Shown here: positions 1-8,068 of the stretch, piece after piece
Layout: the number at the start of each line of letters is the position of its first letter
Numbering within the stretch: the stretch's first letter is position 1
Assembly (NCBI GenBank): GCA_964653235.1
Contig: CAZZCP010000027.1
Span: 1-27,616, forward strand
Direction of reading: 5' to 3'
Source: CAZZCP01 sp964653235
GTDB lineage: Bacteria > Bdellovibrionota > Bdellovibrionia > Bdellovibrionales > UBA840
Length of the DNA: 27,616 nt
Notes under the pieces: model-generated
Database searches by the model: none
What the model was told of the DNA's origin: nothing
The model's input: only the letters and a program-made list of their open reading frames with translations
Position numbers and translations under genes: made by a program

Positions 1-1
1 T

Positions 2-202
2 GTTTCGATAAGTCTAGGTGTGAGTGAATATCCTTCGCTATGCAAGGATGGGGAGACTTTGATCAAGTCTGCGGATGATGCTCTTTATCAAGTGAAAGAA
101 ACAACCAGAAATAAAGTTGCTATGGCTAGTGTACCAGAGGGCTTTCAGCCTGATTTTAAAGCTCTTGAAGTTCCGAAATATACACCTCGAAAGGATGCCT
201 GA
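2..202 (+). CDS. GGDEF (diguanylate cyclase-like) protein, C-terminal end only
   Basis: Only the last 66 codons are inside the window; the reading frame is open from base 2. The visible start, VSISLGVSEYP, followed by ADDALYQVKE and RNKV, is the typical end of a GGDEF domain, where the last strand (SxGV) is followed by the ADxALYxAK helix and a GRN-like turn. About 26 residues follow the domain. GGDEF proteins make cyclic di-GMP from GTP, but the active-site GG(D/E)EF loop lies upstream of the window, so activity cannot be judged. The stop overlaps the start codon of the alanine racemase by one base (TGATG), so the two are probably co-transcribed and translationally coupled. A GTG at position 20 could be mistaken for a start, but it lies inside the conserved domain. 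Confidence 0.85.
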   Translation, partial: VSISLGVSEYPSLCKDGETLIKSADDALYQVKETTRNKVAMASVPEGFQPDFKALEVPKYTPRKDA

Positions 203-1320
203 TGGCAAGTCCATCAAGAGGAACCCAAGCTTTTATTCACAGGCAAAATTTCTTTCATAATGCTAAGTGGATTCGTTCAGAATTAAGGAGCTCCGATTTT
301 TTTTGTGCAATGGTGAAAGCCAATGCATATGGACATGGTGCTGCTAAGATTTCGAAATGGTGCGAAGAAATAGGTTTTACGAGTCTAGGGGTGGTTTCTA
401 TAGAAGAAGCCATTGAAATTCGAAAAGCTGGAGTGCAGCTTCCAATTTTACTATTTGGTATTGCTTATGAAAATCATGAATCTACTTTTCAAGAATATAA
501 TATAGAAGTTGTTTTAAGTGACTTCAATGACATAGAATCCATTACTTTTGCTCGAGAGGTGACAGTAAATTGCCATTTGCATTTCAATACAGGAATGAAT
601 CGTATGGGTTTTCAACCCGAAGAGGCCGATCGACTTTTTTCTATTTTAAAAACAAAGCCACAGCTAAGAGTTGTCGGTATCTGCACACATTTTTTACAAA
701 GTGAAGACTATGGCAAAAATGGTTTTACTGACAAGCAACTAGAAGTTTTTGATAAAATAATGCAAAAGCAGAATTATGAACGCATTCCAATTCATGTGAT
801 GAATAGTGGTGCTGCTTTAGAAGAAAGGCATAAGTATCCAGCAAAGTACCCTGGCTACCGCCTAGGGATCTCTCTATATGGTTATGATCCCTCTAAAGAT
901 TTAAACTATCAAGCGCAGCTCTCTCCAGTAATGGAGATTAAATCAAGGCTTGTGAAAGTCTTAACTGTAACTAAAGGTGACACAGTATCTTATGGGGCAA
1001 GCTGGGAAGCTAAAAAGACTACCAAAGTCGCAGTGGTAGCTATTGGTTACGCTGATGGTTATAGTCGTTTGAATTCCAATAAGGCCTATATGTTAGTGCA
1101 AGGAAAAAAGTGCAATGTCATTGGCAATGTAACAATGGATTACACAATGATTGATGTAAGTGAGCTAAAAACTGTATTTATTGGTGAAGAAGTCGTCGTT
1201 TTAGGTGAGATGGGAGAGAATCAAGTTACGGCAAATGATTTAGCAAGATGGGGTAATACAATCAGCTATGAAATTTTAACTTCTATTTCATCAAGGGTGC
1301 CTCGAGTGTATGTTGACTAA
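202..1320 (+). CDS. alr: Alanine racemase
   Basis: PLP enzyme that interconverts L- and D-alanine, supplying D-Ala for peptidoglycan. The 372-residue length is normal for the family. The N-terminal barrel carries the PLP lysine in MVKANAYGHG (Lys39). HFNTGMNRMGF and HVMNSGAAL are family motifs, GYRLGISLYG binds the PLP phosphate region, and the C-terminal beta domain supplies the second catalytic tyrosine in VSYGASW, followed by AIGYADGYSR and NVTMDYTMIDV. No signal peptide is seen, so it should be cytoplasmic. The ATG overlaps the previous stop by one base and its own end overlaps mlaE by 11 bases. This places a wall-precursor enzyme in one transcription unit with a lipid-transport system, an envelope-maintenance grouping. 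All key residues are present and I see nothing unusual. Confidence 0.95.
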   Translation: MASPSRGTQAFIHRQNFFHNAKWIRSELRSSDFFCAMVKANAYGHGAAKISKWCEEIGFTSLGVVSIEEAIEIRKAGVQLPILLFGIAYENHESTFQEYNIEVVLSDFNDIESITFAREVTVNCHLHFNTGMNRMGFQPEEADRLFSILKTKPQLRVVGICTHFLQSEDYGKNGFTDKQLEVFDKIMQKQNYERIPIHVMNSGAALEERHKYPAKYPGYRLGISLYGYDPSKDLNYQAQLSPVMEIKSRLVKVLTVTKGDTVSYGASWEAKKTTKVAVVAIGYADGYSRLNSNKAYMLVQGKKCNVIGNVTMDYTMIDVSELKTVFIGEEVVVLGEMGENQVTANDLARWGNTISYEILTSISSRVPRVYVD

Positions 1321-2095
1321 ATCAATAAAAAATTGGGTTGAGGACAATTTTACTGAGCTGGGGAAATATTCACTGTTTTTTTACGATTCTATGCTCTGGG
1401 CCTTTCGTGGACCCTTTCGCTATAAAGAGTTCTTTAAGCACATGTATTTTATTGGTAACCAATCCATTTTTATTATTTGTCTTACTAGTTTTTTTACCGG
1501 TATGGTTTTATCGTTTCAGATTTATCTTGGATTTCGCTCCATTAATTCAGAAAATCTCGTCGGCCCTACCGTTGGTTTAGGTATTTTTCGTGAACTAGGG
1601 CCAGTTCTTACTGGATTGATTGTATCTGCTCGAGCTGGAGGAGCAATGGCCGCTCGTATTGGTACGATGCGAGTCACTGAGCAAATCGACGCACTTGATG
1701 TTATGGGGGTCAACCCAAAACAGTTTTTGGTCTCTCCAAGAATACTTGCAGCGATGATATCAACCCCAATGCTAACTGCCATTTTTGACTTTGTTGCTAT
1801 GGCAGGCTCTTATCTCTTATCAGTCTATGCTCTCAATCTTGATTCTGCTGTTTATTTAGACAAAGTACAGTTTTGGCTCGAACCCTCTCACTTAAATGAG
1901 GGTTTGTTTAAAGCTCTAATTTTTGGCATTATATTTGGTTCTATTTGCACTTACATGGGCTTTACAACCAAAGGGGGAGCTCGAGGAGTTGGTGATGCTA
2001 CCAATGCTGGAGTTGTCTTGAGTATGGTACTCATCATTGTTTCTGATTTTTTTCTAACTAAGATAATACGTTTTTACTTGGATGTGACCGCATAG
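1310..2095 (+). CDS. mlaE: MlaE-family ABC transporter permease (lipid transport)
   Basis: Inner-membrane permease of the MCE-type phospholipid transporter (MlaE/DUF140 family), which works with an ATPase (MlaF) and an MCE substrate-binding protein (MlaD). The family hallmark is clear: ELGPVLTGLIVSARAGGAMA followed by RIGTMRVTEQIDALDVMGV, the conserved cytoplasmic loop that couples to the ATPase. Hydrophobic segments flank it near residues 48-75, 145-175 and 200-255. Length is 261 residues, as expected. The start overlaps the alr end by 11 bases and mlaF begins one base after the stop, so alr-mlaE-mlaF-mlaD form a tight set. No MlaB (STAS) or MlaC gene lies in this cluster, which is common outside enterics. 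Confidence 0.95.
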   Translation: MLTKSIKNWVEDNFTELGKYSLFFYDSMLWAFRGPFRYKEFFKHMYFIGNQSIFIICLTSFFTGMVLSFQIYLGFRSINSENLVGPTVGLGIFRELGPVLTGLIVSARAGGAMAARIGTMRVTEQIDALDVMGVNPKQFLVSPRILAAMISTPMLTAIFDFVAMAGSYLLSVYALNLDSAVYLDKVQFWLEPSHLNEGLFKALIFGIIFGSICTYMGFTTKGGARGVGDATNAGVVLSMVLIIVSDFFLTKIIRFYLDVTA

Positions 2096-2096
2096 A

Positions 2097-2846
2097 ATGG
2101 AAAATGCTGTAGAAATAAAGAATCTTCATAAGACTTTTGATGGTGAACATTTTGTCTTGAATGGAATCAACCTAAAAATTCCAAAAGGAAAGATCACAGC
2201 GGTGATTGGCTTTAGTGGAACCGGAAAAAGTGTAATGATTAAGCATATAATAGGTCTGCTTAAACCATCAAAAGGTGAGATTCAGGTTTTAGGTAAAAAA
2301 CTAGGTGATATGAGCGAAGAAGAACTCACTCGTTTTCGCTGCAATTTTGGTATGCTTTTTCAAGATGCAGCACTTTTTGATGATCTTACCGCAGTTGAGA
2401 ATGTTTTATTTCCTCTTGAAGAGTATAGAAAAGATTTAAATCGATCAGAGAAGTATGAAGTTGCTGCTTCAAGACTAAGGTTGGTTGGTATTATCGACAA
2501 AGACTTTAAAAAGCTGCCTTCAGAGCTTAGTGGAGGGATGCGTAAAAGGGTTGGCTTAGCACGAGCACTAGCTCTTGATCCAGATATTTTAATCTATGAT
2601 GAGCCTACTACGGGCTTAGATCCAATTATTACTGAAAAAGTCGATGATTTAATTCTTGAAACACATCGGCATCGAGAAGGTATTACGAGTATAGTTATTT
2701 CTCATGATCTCTCTTCGGTCTTTAAACTTGGTGAGCATATTGCTATGCTAGATAAAGGTAAAGTGCTTTTGAGTGGAACGAGTCAAGATTTTAAAAATTC
2801 GGAGAATGAACTCGTTAAAAAATTCATTGCAAAGGCGATAAATTGA
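2097..2846 (+). CDS. mlaF: MlaF-family ABC transporter ATP-binding protein
   Basis: Cytoplasmic ATPase that powers the MCE lipid transporter. All ABC motifs are visible: Walker A GFSGTGKS at residues 38-45, Q-loop in MLFQDAALF, signature LSGGMRKRVGLARAL, Walker B ILIYDEPTTGLDP and the H-loop in IVISHD. The LSGGM(R/Q)KR form of the signature and the AALFDDLTAVENV segment are typical of the MlaF/Ttg2A group. It is 249 residues, full length. It sits between the permease and the MCE protein, with a one-base gap on each side, so stoichiometric expression is likely. I see no missing residue. Confidence 0.95.
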   Translation: MENAVEIKNLHKTFDGEHFVLNGINLKIPKGKITAVIGFSGTGKSVMIKHIIGLLKPSKGEIQVLGKKLGDMSEEELTRFRCNFGMLFQDAALFDDLTAVENVLFPLEEYRKDLNRSEKYEVAASRLRLVGIIDKDFKKLPSELSGGMRKRVGLARALALDPDILIYDEPTTGLDPIITEKVDDLILETHRHREGITSIVISHDLSSVFKLGEHIAMLDKGKVLLSGTSQDFKNSENELVKKFIAKAIN

Positions 2847-2847
2847 C

Positions 2848-4218
2848 ATGAACATCTTGAAAACAGCAGAATTCAAAGTCGGAGCTTTAGTCGCAGCCGT
2901 GTTGGCTTTGATCGTTATTATGTCATTTCAAATCTCTGAAGATCCCAATTATCTTAGAGCTTCTAAAATTCTTTGGTTTTTAATTCCTGATGCGAATGGT
3001 TTGATACCGAATTCTGCTGTAAAGATGGCAGGCATTGATGTCGGTATCATCAAAGATATAAAATTAAACAATGGCCTGGCACGAGTCGAGATGTCGATAC
3101 GCGCTGATTTGCCTATATCATCTTCTTCTCGAGTTGAAATTCGTGCCAATGGTATACTCGGTGATAAATATGTTGAGATCATACCAGGAGACCCTCAAGA
3201 CCCTCCTTTGAATGATGATGATCAAATATTACAGGTTAAGGATTCAGGTTCTCTTGCTTCTATTATGAATGAAGTTGGCAATATTGCAGGTAGTTTAGGT
3301 AGTGTTGCTGAAACATTAGAAACAGCAGCGACAGGAGAGGGGGATCGTACAAGTCCAATTGGAAGAATTATCAATAACTTAGAACTGTTCACAGAAGATT
3401 TAGCGCAAATATCCAATGAAAATAAAGGCAAGATCACAGAGATTCTTGAGAATGTACAATCTATATCTGCAAACATTAATGATATTGTTGAAGATGATTC
3501 TGAAGATGGTTTTCGCGCAGCTTGGGCGAGTGCATCTCGTTCGTTAGAAAACATAGAAGAAATTACTGAAAAAATCAATAACGGCGAAGGAACCATCGGG
3601 CAATTGATTAATGATGATACTACAGTGACAAAAGTGAATGACACTATAGATAGCATTGAAACTTTTTTTGGTGGTGTTTCACAAATTGAAACAACGGTTG
3701 ATTTTCACAGTGCCTATGTCAGTGAGTTAGGAGAAATGCGATCTACTTTTGCTTTGCGTTTGCAACCTGGAATTGATCGTTACTATGAGCTAGGAATTGT
3801 TGATGACCCTGCAGGCACTTCAGAATCTAGAACTGAAATCGTTGAGTCAGGTGGTGCGAGTACAGAAACAAGAACAACGACTATGTTTGAAAATGACCTA
3901 ACCTTTACCATTCAGTATGCAAAACAATTTTATGATTTCACTCTCAGGGGGGGATTGATTCAGAGCTCGGGTGGCTTTGGTTTTGATTACTACTTTTATA
4001 ACAGAAAATTAAGTTGGACTACTGAGGTTTTTGGTATCGAAGAGACGAATCTTAGAAGTAGCTTGAGATGGGCATTTACCAAAGGGGTCTATATGTATGC
4101 TGGAGTAGAGGATATTTTTGATTCTACCGACATGGGAACAAGTACCTTTTTTGGAGCTGGTGTTTTTCTTACCAATGATGACTTAAGGCTGTTGCTAACT
4201 GGAGCAAATTTCAATTGA
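2848..4218 (+). CDS. mlaD: MCE-domain (MlaD-like) protein with extended beta-rich C-terminus
   Basis: Substrate-binding partner of MlaE/MlaF. One N-terminal membrane helix (about residues 10-28, VGALVAAVLALIVIM) anchors it in the inner membrane. An MCE domain follows (about 39-115), with VKMAGIDVGIIKDI and ILGDKYVEIIPGD. Residues about 135-265 look helical (repeated NI, EI, LEN patterns), as in MCE proteins whose helices form a lipid tunnel. At 456 residues it is far longer than E. coli MlaD (about 180). From about residue 270 the composition changes to alternating polar/aromatic beta strands (FTIQYAKQFYDFTLRGG, FGFDYYFYNRKLSWTTEVFG, YMYAGVEDIFD), like a small outer-membrane barrel or a beta-rich docking domain. 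That last reading is inference. SD-like sequence before the ATG is weak because the gene follows mlaF by one base. Confidence 0.88.
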   Translation: MNILKTAEFKVGALVAAVLALIVIMSFQISEDPNYLRASKILWFLIPDANGLIPNSAVKMAGIDVGIIKDIKLNNGLARVEMSIRADLPISSSSRVEIRANGILGDKYVEIIPGDPQDPPLNDDDQILQVKDSGSLASIMNEVGNIAGSLGSVAETLETAATGEGDRTSPIGRIINNLELFTEDLAQISNENKGKITEILENVQSISANINDIVEDDSEDGFRAAWASASRSLENIEEITEKINNGEGTIGQLINDDTTVTKVNDTIDSIETFFGGVSQIETTVDFHSAYVSELGEMRSTFALRLQPGIDRYYELGIVDDPAGTSESRTEIVESGGASTETRTTTMFENDLTFTIQYAKQFYDFTLRGGLIQSSGGFGFDYYFYNRKLSWTTEVFGIEETNLRSSLRWAFTKGVYMYAGVEDIFDSTDMGTSTFFGAGVFLTNDDLRLLLTGANFN

Positions 4219-4219
4219 T

Positions 4220-5956
4220 ATGAAAGAATATTTAGTAAAGAGCTCATTGCGAATACTTGGACCTTTTTCAAAAGAAGAGGTCGTAGAGATGATTCAAAAT
4301 CATAGCTTGAGTGGACTGGATGAAATCTGTACTCCTGATCATTTTTGGAAGTATCTAAGAGATCACATTGAGTTTCAGGGTGCGATAAACAATAAAAACA
4401 TAACTTTTGATGATACATTTAATTTAACTCATACCTTAGAACATACTCAAACTGCTGTAACGAATAGTGAAGTATCTGATACTCTTCACCAAGTAGAAGC
4501 AACTGACCCAAGTCTCACAGATGCTTCAGATATTCAGATTGAATCTGAAGATGTCGAATATCTTGAAGATGGGCCATCTGCAGAATCAACTGCTGTTCGG
4601 TTGATTCATAAAGCAAGCTTCAAACCAAAACAAAAAAAGAAAAAGAAATCCAATCTGGGTATTTATGCGACTTTTGCAGTTATAGTCACATTACTAGTTT
4701 TTTTTTCGATCCCAGAGCAAGACAAGGCTATGAAGAATGTGAAAGCTTCTAGTCCTCAAGACTTACTAAAAGAAGCTGAGAATGAATTTTTGCTAGGACG
4801 AAATAATAAGTCATTTGCTTTATATAAAGAGCTTATTCAAAAAGTGGTATTTAAAAAATGGGATATAAAGCATAAGTATTATTTTGCTGTATTGAAAATT
4901 CAGGAGAAACAATATTTAGATGCACAACAAATTCTCCAGCAATTAGAGCCTGAAGCCAAAGAAAAAGAAATATTGGTTAAAATTAAAAATGCAAGAGCTT
5001 TGACATCTATGCTGCTTCAGAATTTGGAGACTGCTGAAGAGCAAATTCGAGATGTATTGGTTTTAGATCCAAATAATATTATTGCAAAGCTCAATCAAGC
5101 TGACTTGTTTCTTTTAAGAAATGATATGGAGATGGCCTTGAAAACCTTGCCTCCAAAGGTAGTGACTGAAAATCTTTACCCAACCTATATTTTTTTGAAG
5201 TCTGAAATTTTATGGAAATTATTTCGGCGTGAACAAAATCTGAATTACTTACTAGAGATGCAGACATTGATGTCTGAAAACTTTAATAATTTGATCGATA
5301 TACAACAAGCTTTACTGCTTTTGTCAGGTTTGTTTTACTATGATTCTGGAGATTCTAATCAGAGTAAACTCCGCTTCGCAGATGCAATACTGATACATCC
5401 AAACTTGTTTGATCTTCATTCTCAAGAAGAACTTCTTTACAATAACTACGTACTTTATCAGAAACTATTTGAATGGTTTCGGGAGTTTGAGGATGACCTT
5501 GAAAATCTACCTGAATTTACTGCGGCTCATTCTATAGTACAATATAAAAATAACTCGCTTTTGAATGCCCAAAGAATGATTGATAAAGCTATTTTACAGA
5601 AATCTTCTGATTTGAACTTTATTGCTCTTCAAATACTTTATACGAATGATGAAAGTAAGCTGCAGGTCGATAATTTGGGTCTGCTTGAAAATCCTGCACC
5701 ACTTAGGAATGTACTAGCTGGTAATTATTGCTTGAGTCAAAAGAGCTACCGTTGTGCACGTCAACATTTCAATCACTTATTGTTGATTCGCCCTCATTCG
5801 ATTGAGGCAAAATACGGTGTGGCTAAGATTTTATTCGAATCTGGAAATTTTAAAGATTCTAAAAGATTAACAAACCAGGCTTTGGGTATGGCTCCTCGTT
5901 TTATACCCTTAAAAGTTTTAGAAAATGATTTAAATGATCCGGAGAAGCGGCTTTGA
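4220..5956 (+). CDS. Membrane protein: cytoplasmic GYF_2-like domain, one TM helix, periplasmic TPR region
   Basis: Not recognised as a named gene. Residues 1-55 (YLVKSSLRILGPFSKEEVVE...) match the GYF_2/DUF4339 pattern of xYxxxxxxxxGPFSxEEL. An acidic linker follows (about 60-125), then a run of lysines (136-143) and one hydrophobic segment at about 146-164 (IYATFAVIVTLLVFFSI). The positive-inside rule puts the GYF domain in the cytoplasm and the remaining ~410 residues in the periplasm. That part is helical and TPR-like (AENEFLLGRNNKSFALYKEL; YCLSQKSYRCARQHFNHLL; YGVAKILFESGNFKDSKRL). The ATG lies two bases after the mlaD stop, in the same unit. GYF domains bind proline-rich peptides and, in Myxococcus GltJ, take part in MglA-dependent control, so this may be an envelope-spanning adaptor. 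The role is inferred. Confidence 0.8.
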   Translation: MKEYLVKSSLRILGPFSKEEVVEMIQNHSLSGLDEICTPDHFWKYLRDHIEFQGAINNKNITFDDTFNLTHTLEHTQTAVTNSEVSDTLHQVEATDPSLTDASDIQIESEDVEYLEDGPSAESTAVRLIHKASFKPKQKKKKKSNLGIYATFAVIVTLLVFFSIPEQDKAMKNVKASSPQDLLKEAENEFLLGRNNKSFALYKELIQKVVFKKWDIKHKYYFAVLKIQEKQYLDAQQILQQLEPEAKEKEILVKIKNARALTSMLLQNLETAEEQIRDVLVLDPNNIIAKLNQADLFLLRNDMEMALKTLPPKVVTENLYPTYIFLKSEILWKLFRREQNLNYLLEMQTLMSENFNNLIDIQQALLLLSGLFYYDSGDSNQSKLRFADAILIHPNLFDLHSQEELLYNNYVLYQKLFEWFREFEDDLENLPEFTAAHSIVQYKNNSLLNAQRMIDKAILQKSSDLNFIALQILYTNDESKLQVDNLGLLENPAPLRNVLAGNYCLSQKSYRCARQHFNHLLLIRPHSIEAKYGVAKILFESGNFKDSKRLTNQALGMAPRFIPLKVLENDLNDPEKRL

Positions 5957-6603
5957 AACAGTTTTTTTTTCTTCTTCTAAGTGCATGCAGTTTTTCTTCT
6001 GATCCAATCCAAGAGATTCAATTTTCTGAAAAAAAGAACATGTTTGCCTCAGGGCAAAGTGCTCTACCCGATTCTCTATGGGATAGGATGGATAGTGAAT
6101 TTATTCAAATGAGTATTAAGGATGACCCGACTATCGAAGAAAAACTAAAAAAGGGAAATCTTACCAAGAATCCAGAAAAACTATTTGTTTATCTTCAAGA
6201 AAAAAATAAAGGAAGCTTAGACGGTAAGACCCATCAGTTGATATACGAAGAGGGCGGGGGAGAGCTGCCAATGGATCGTTTTTTGAGTGAAAAAAATCTC
6301 GGTGCTTTTCGGATGTTTATTGGTTTTAATTCGGGTTATGATTTAGAAACTTTAAAAGTGTTTCATTTAAATAATTTCAAAGATCCGAATGATGAAAAGG
6401 CTTGTATGAAATATCGAGATATTACTACTTATTTTCACCATGTAATGAGCAAATCAGGTTTTCAAGCTAGTTCGATTCGAAACTTTCATATTCAATTTCT
6501 TGGAGGCACTTTTATTTTTGTGGGAAGGCGAGAAGGAAATTACTACTATTCACAATTGAATATAACTGATAAAAGATATCCCGATATGTTTTGTAGGTTA
6601 TAA
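5953..6603 (+). CDS. Putative lipoprotein of unknown function (TTG start)
   Basis: I do not recognise this family. The start is TTG at 5953, overlapping the previous stop (TTGA), with GGAG eight bases upstream; this start gives a short signal peptide, MKQFFFLLLSAC, with lipobox LSAC and acylated Cys12. Any later start would destroy the signal, which supports the TTG choice. The mature part is about 205 mostly polar residues with no repeat or recognised motif; it ends with an alternating beta-like stretch (FHIQFLGGTFIFVGRREGNYYYSQLN). It is the last gene of the alr-mla-GYF/TPR group and is one base from the aminotransferase gene, so co-expression is likely. Membrane destination cannot be decided from the sequence; residue +2 is Ser, which does not suggest inner-membrane retention by the E. 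coli rule. Confidence 0.75.
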   Translation: MKQFFFLLLSACSFSSDPIQEIQFSEKKNMFASGQSALPDSLWDRMDSEFIQMSIKDDPTIEEKLKKGNLTKNPEKLFVYLQEKNKGSLDGKTHQLIYEEGGGELPMDRFLSEKNLGAFRMFIGFNSGYDLETLKVFHLNNFKDPNDEKACMKYRDITTYFHHVMSKSGFQASSIRNFHIQFLGGTFIFVGRREGNYYYSQLNITDKRYPDMFCRL

Positions 6604-6604
6604 G

Positions 6605-7492
6605 ATGAAAGATCTAGTTTATATTAATGGTTCCCATTTTAGTCCAGAAGAAGCCAAGATTTCAGTCTATGACAGGGGCTTTCTTTTTGGTGATGCGATT
6701 TATGAAGTTACCCGTTCTTACGGCAAAGTTTTGTTTGCGTTAGAAGAACATCTTGATAGACTATTTCATTCCGCTCGTTCTATTGGTCTGGAGCTTCTAT
6801 TTAGTAAAGACCAATGGATTAAAGAGTGTTATGAATTTTTGAATGCTGCAAATGCCTATGATTGCTATTTAAGAATACAAGTTTCTAGAGGAGAAGTGAA
6901 AAAAGGACCTATTTCTCTCAAGCCAGAAAATACGAGTGATGCGAATGTAGTTATGTTTTTACATCCTTTCGTTGTTTGGGACTCTGAATTGTACAAAAAT
7001 GGTATTAGCTTACAAAGCTCAGAGGTCTATCGAAACACCAAAGAATCTTTAGATCCTAATATTAAATCAGGTAATTATCTAAATAATATTATTGGTTTAT
7101 TGAAAAGAAGCTCTTATGAAGATTGTATTTTTTTGAATTCAGAACATAAAGTACAAGAGGGAAGCACATTTAACATCTATATGGTTAAGGACAATGTTAT
7201 ATATACGGCACCTGATAGTGCTGATATCTTGCAAGGAATCACTCGCAAAATTCTATTGAAATTGATTCGTGAAGAAAGTCTAGAATGTCGCTTAGAGGCA
7301 AAAACTTTAGATGACTTTTACCAAGCCGATGAGATCTTTATTAGCTCAAGTACCAAAGAGGTGATGGGAGTTGGAAAGTTAAACCGTCATGAGTTTTCTG
7401 TGGGGCCAATCACTCAAAATATTGCTCAGCTCTACAGCTCTTATGTTCAAAACTATATCAAAGAAGCAGAACGAAAGTATTTTCTGAACTAA
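6605..7492 (+). CDS. Class IV (branched-chain / D-amino acid type) aminotransferase
   Basis: PLP-dependent transaminase of fold type IV, the family of IlvE, D-amino acid transaminase (Dat) and PabC. The N-terminal signature ISVYDRGFLFGDAIYE is diagnostic, and EHLDRLFHSA carries the arginine that holds the PLP phosphate. The Schiff-base lysine is Lys154 in NIKSGNYLNN, a form closest to branched-chain aminotransferases (KxGNYLN). QEGSTFNIYMV supplies the glutamate facing the pyridine nitrogen and SSTKEVMGV is the usual C-terminal motif. Length is 295 residues, normal. Substrate cannot be fixed: IlvE-like is favoured by GNYLN, but Dat is possible given alr earlier in the same direction. The ATG follows the lipoprotein stop by one base. 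Confidence 0.88.
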   Translation: MKDLVYINGSHFSPEEAKISVYDRGFLFGDAIYEVTRSYGKVLFALEEHLDRLFHSARSIGLELLFSKDQWIKECYEFLNAANAYDCYLRIQVSRGEVKKGPISLKPENTSDANVVMFLHPFVVWDSELYKNGISLQSSEVYRNTKESLDPNIKSGNYLNNIIGLLKRSSYEDCIFLNSEHKVQEGSTFNIYMVKDNVIYTAPDSADILQGITRKILLKLIREESLECRLEAKTLDDFYQADEIFISSSTKEVMGVGKLNRHEFSVGPITQNIAQLYSSYVQNYIKEAERKYFLN

Positions 7493-7531
7493 AACTTGAT
7501 GGAGAATCATATCTAGTATATCTCCAAATAG

Positions 7532-8068
7532 ATGCTAAGTTTTTTAAGAGCTTACAAAACCTATGATCCAGCTTCTAAATCGATGCTGGAAATTGCCCTT
7601 CTTTATCCTGGGCCTAAAGCAATTCTATTTCATCGTATAGCTCATTTTTTTTATCGGATAAAACTTTTTTTATTGGCTCGTTTTATTTCAGAGTTATCCC
7701 GTTTTATAACTGGTATAGAGATTCACCCTGGGGCTCAACTTGGAAAAAATCTTGTCATAGATCACGGTATGGGATTGGTGATTGGTGAAACCGCAGTACT
7801 TGGAGATGATTGTATTCTGTTTCATGGTGTCACCCTTGGGGGAATGAAATTTGACCCTGTGAAAAGACATCCTACTTTGGGTGATCGTGTCTTGGTTGGT
7901 ACTGGTGCAAAAGTTTTAGGTCCTATTCATGTAGGTGATGATGCTAAAATTGGTGCAAATTCAGTAGTGACTAAAAATGTTCCTGAAAAAGCAATTGCTG
8001 TTGGAATTCCAGCAATCATTAAAGCAAATCCTCTTTTAGCTCATGACAGAGATAAAAAGAAAGACTAG
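7532..8068 (+). CDS. cysE: Serine O-acetyltransferase
   Basis: Makes O-acetylserine from serine and acetyl-CoA, the first step of cysteine synthesis. The 178-residue form matches the short EpsC/CysE type: a helical N-terminal domain (1-60) and a left-handed hexapeptide-repeat helix with GIEIHPGAQLG (61-71), IDHGMGLVIGETAVLGDD, LFHGVTLGG, HPTLGDRVLVGTGAKVLGP and GANSVVTKNVP. All catalytic-region motifs are present. The tail ends ...HDRDKKKD and lacks the terminal isoleucine that in many CysE proteins docks into cysteine synthase CysK, so the classical complex may not form. No clear SD precedes the ATG; a short inverted repeat (GGAGA/TCTCC, 7501-7525) lies just upstream. Its last 50 bases overlap the convergent NUDIX gene. 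Confidence 0.93.
   Translation: MLSFLRAYKTYDPASKSMLEIALLYPGPKAILFHRIAHFFYRIKLFLLARFISELSRFITGIEIHPGAQLGKNLVIDHGMGLVIGETAVLGDDCILFHGVTLGGMKFDPVKRHPTLGDRVLVGTGAKVLGPIHVGDDAKIGANSVVTKNVPEKAIAVGIPAIIKANPLLAHDRDKKKD
7986..8016 (-). terminator. Possible intrinsic terminator of the NUDIX gene, inside cysE
   Basis: On the minus strand, starting three bases past the NUDIX stop codon, there is a perfect 7-bp stem (ATTGCTG/CAGCAAT) with a 9-base loop, then TGC and five Ts. The position is right for Rho-independent termination, but the stem has only three GC pairs and the spacer before the T-run is interrupted. The same bases encode the conserved AVGIPA region of CysE, so it may be chance. Confidence 0.35.

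Noticed and set aside
3222..3656. 144-residue minus-strand frame inside the MCE gene
   Set aside because: Ser/Ile-rich composition is the mirror of the helical MCE region; no start signal or family motif.
7501..7525. GGAGA/TCTCC inverted repeat before cysE as a riboswitch or attenuator
   Set aside because: Only five base pairs with a 15-base loop, and no conserved riboswitch features.
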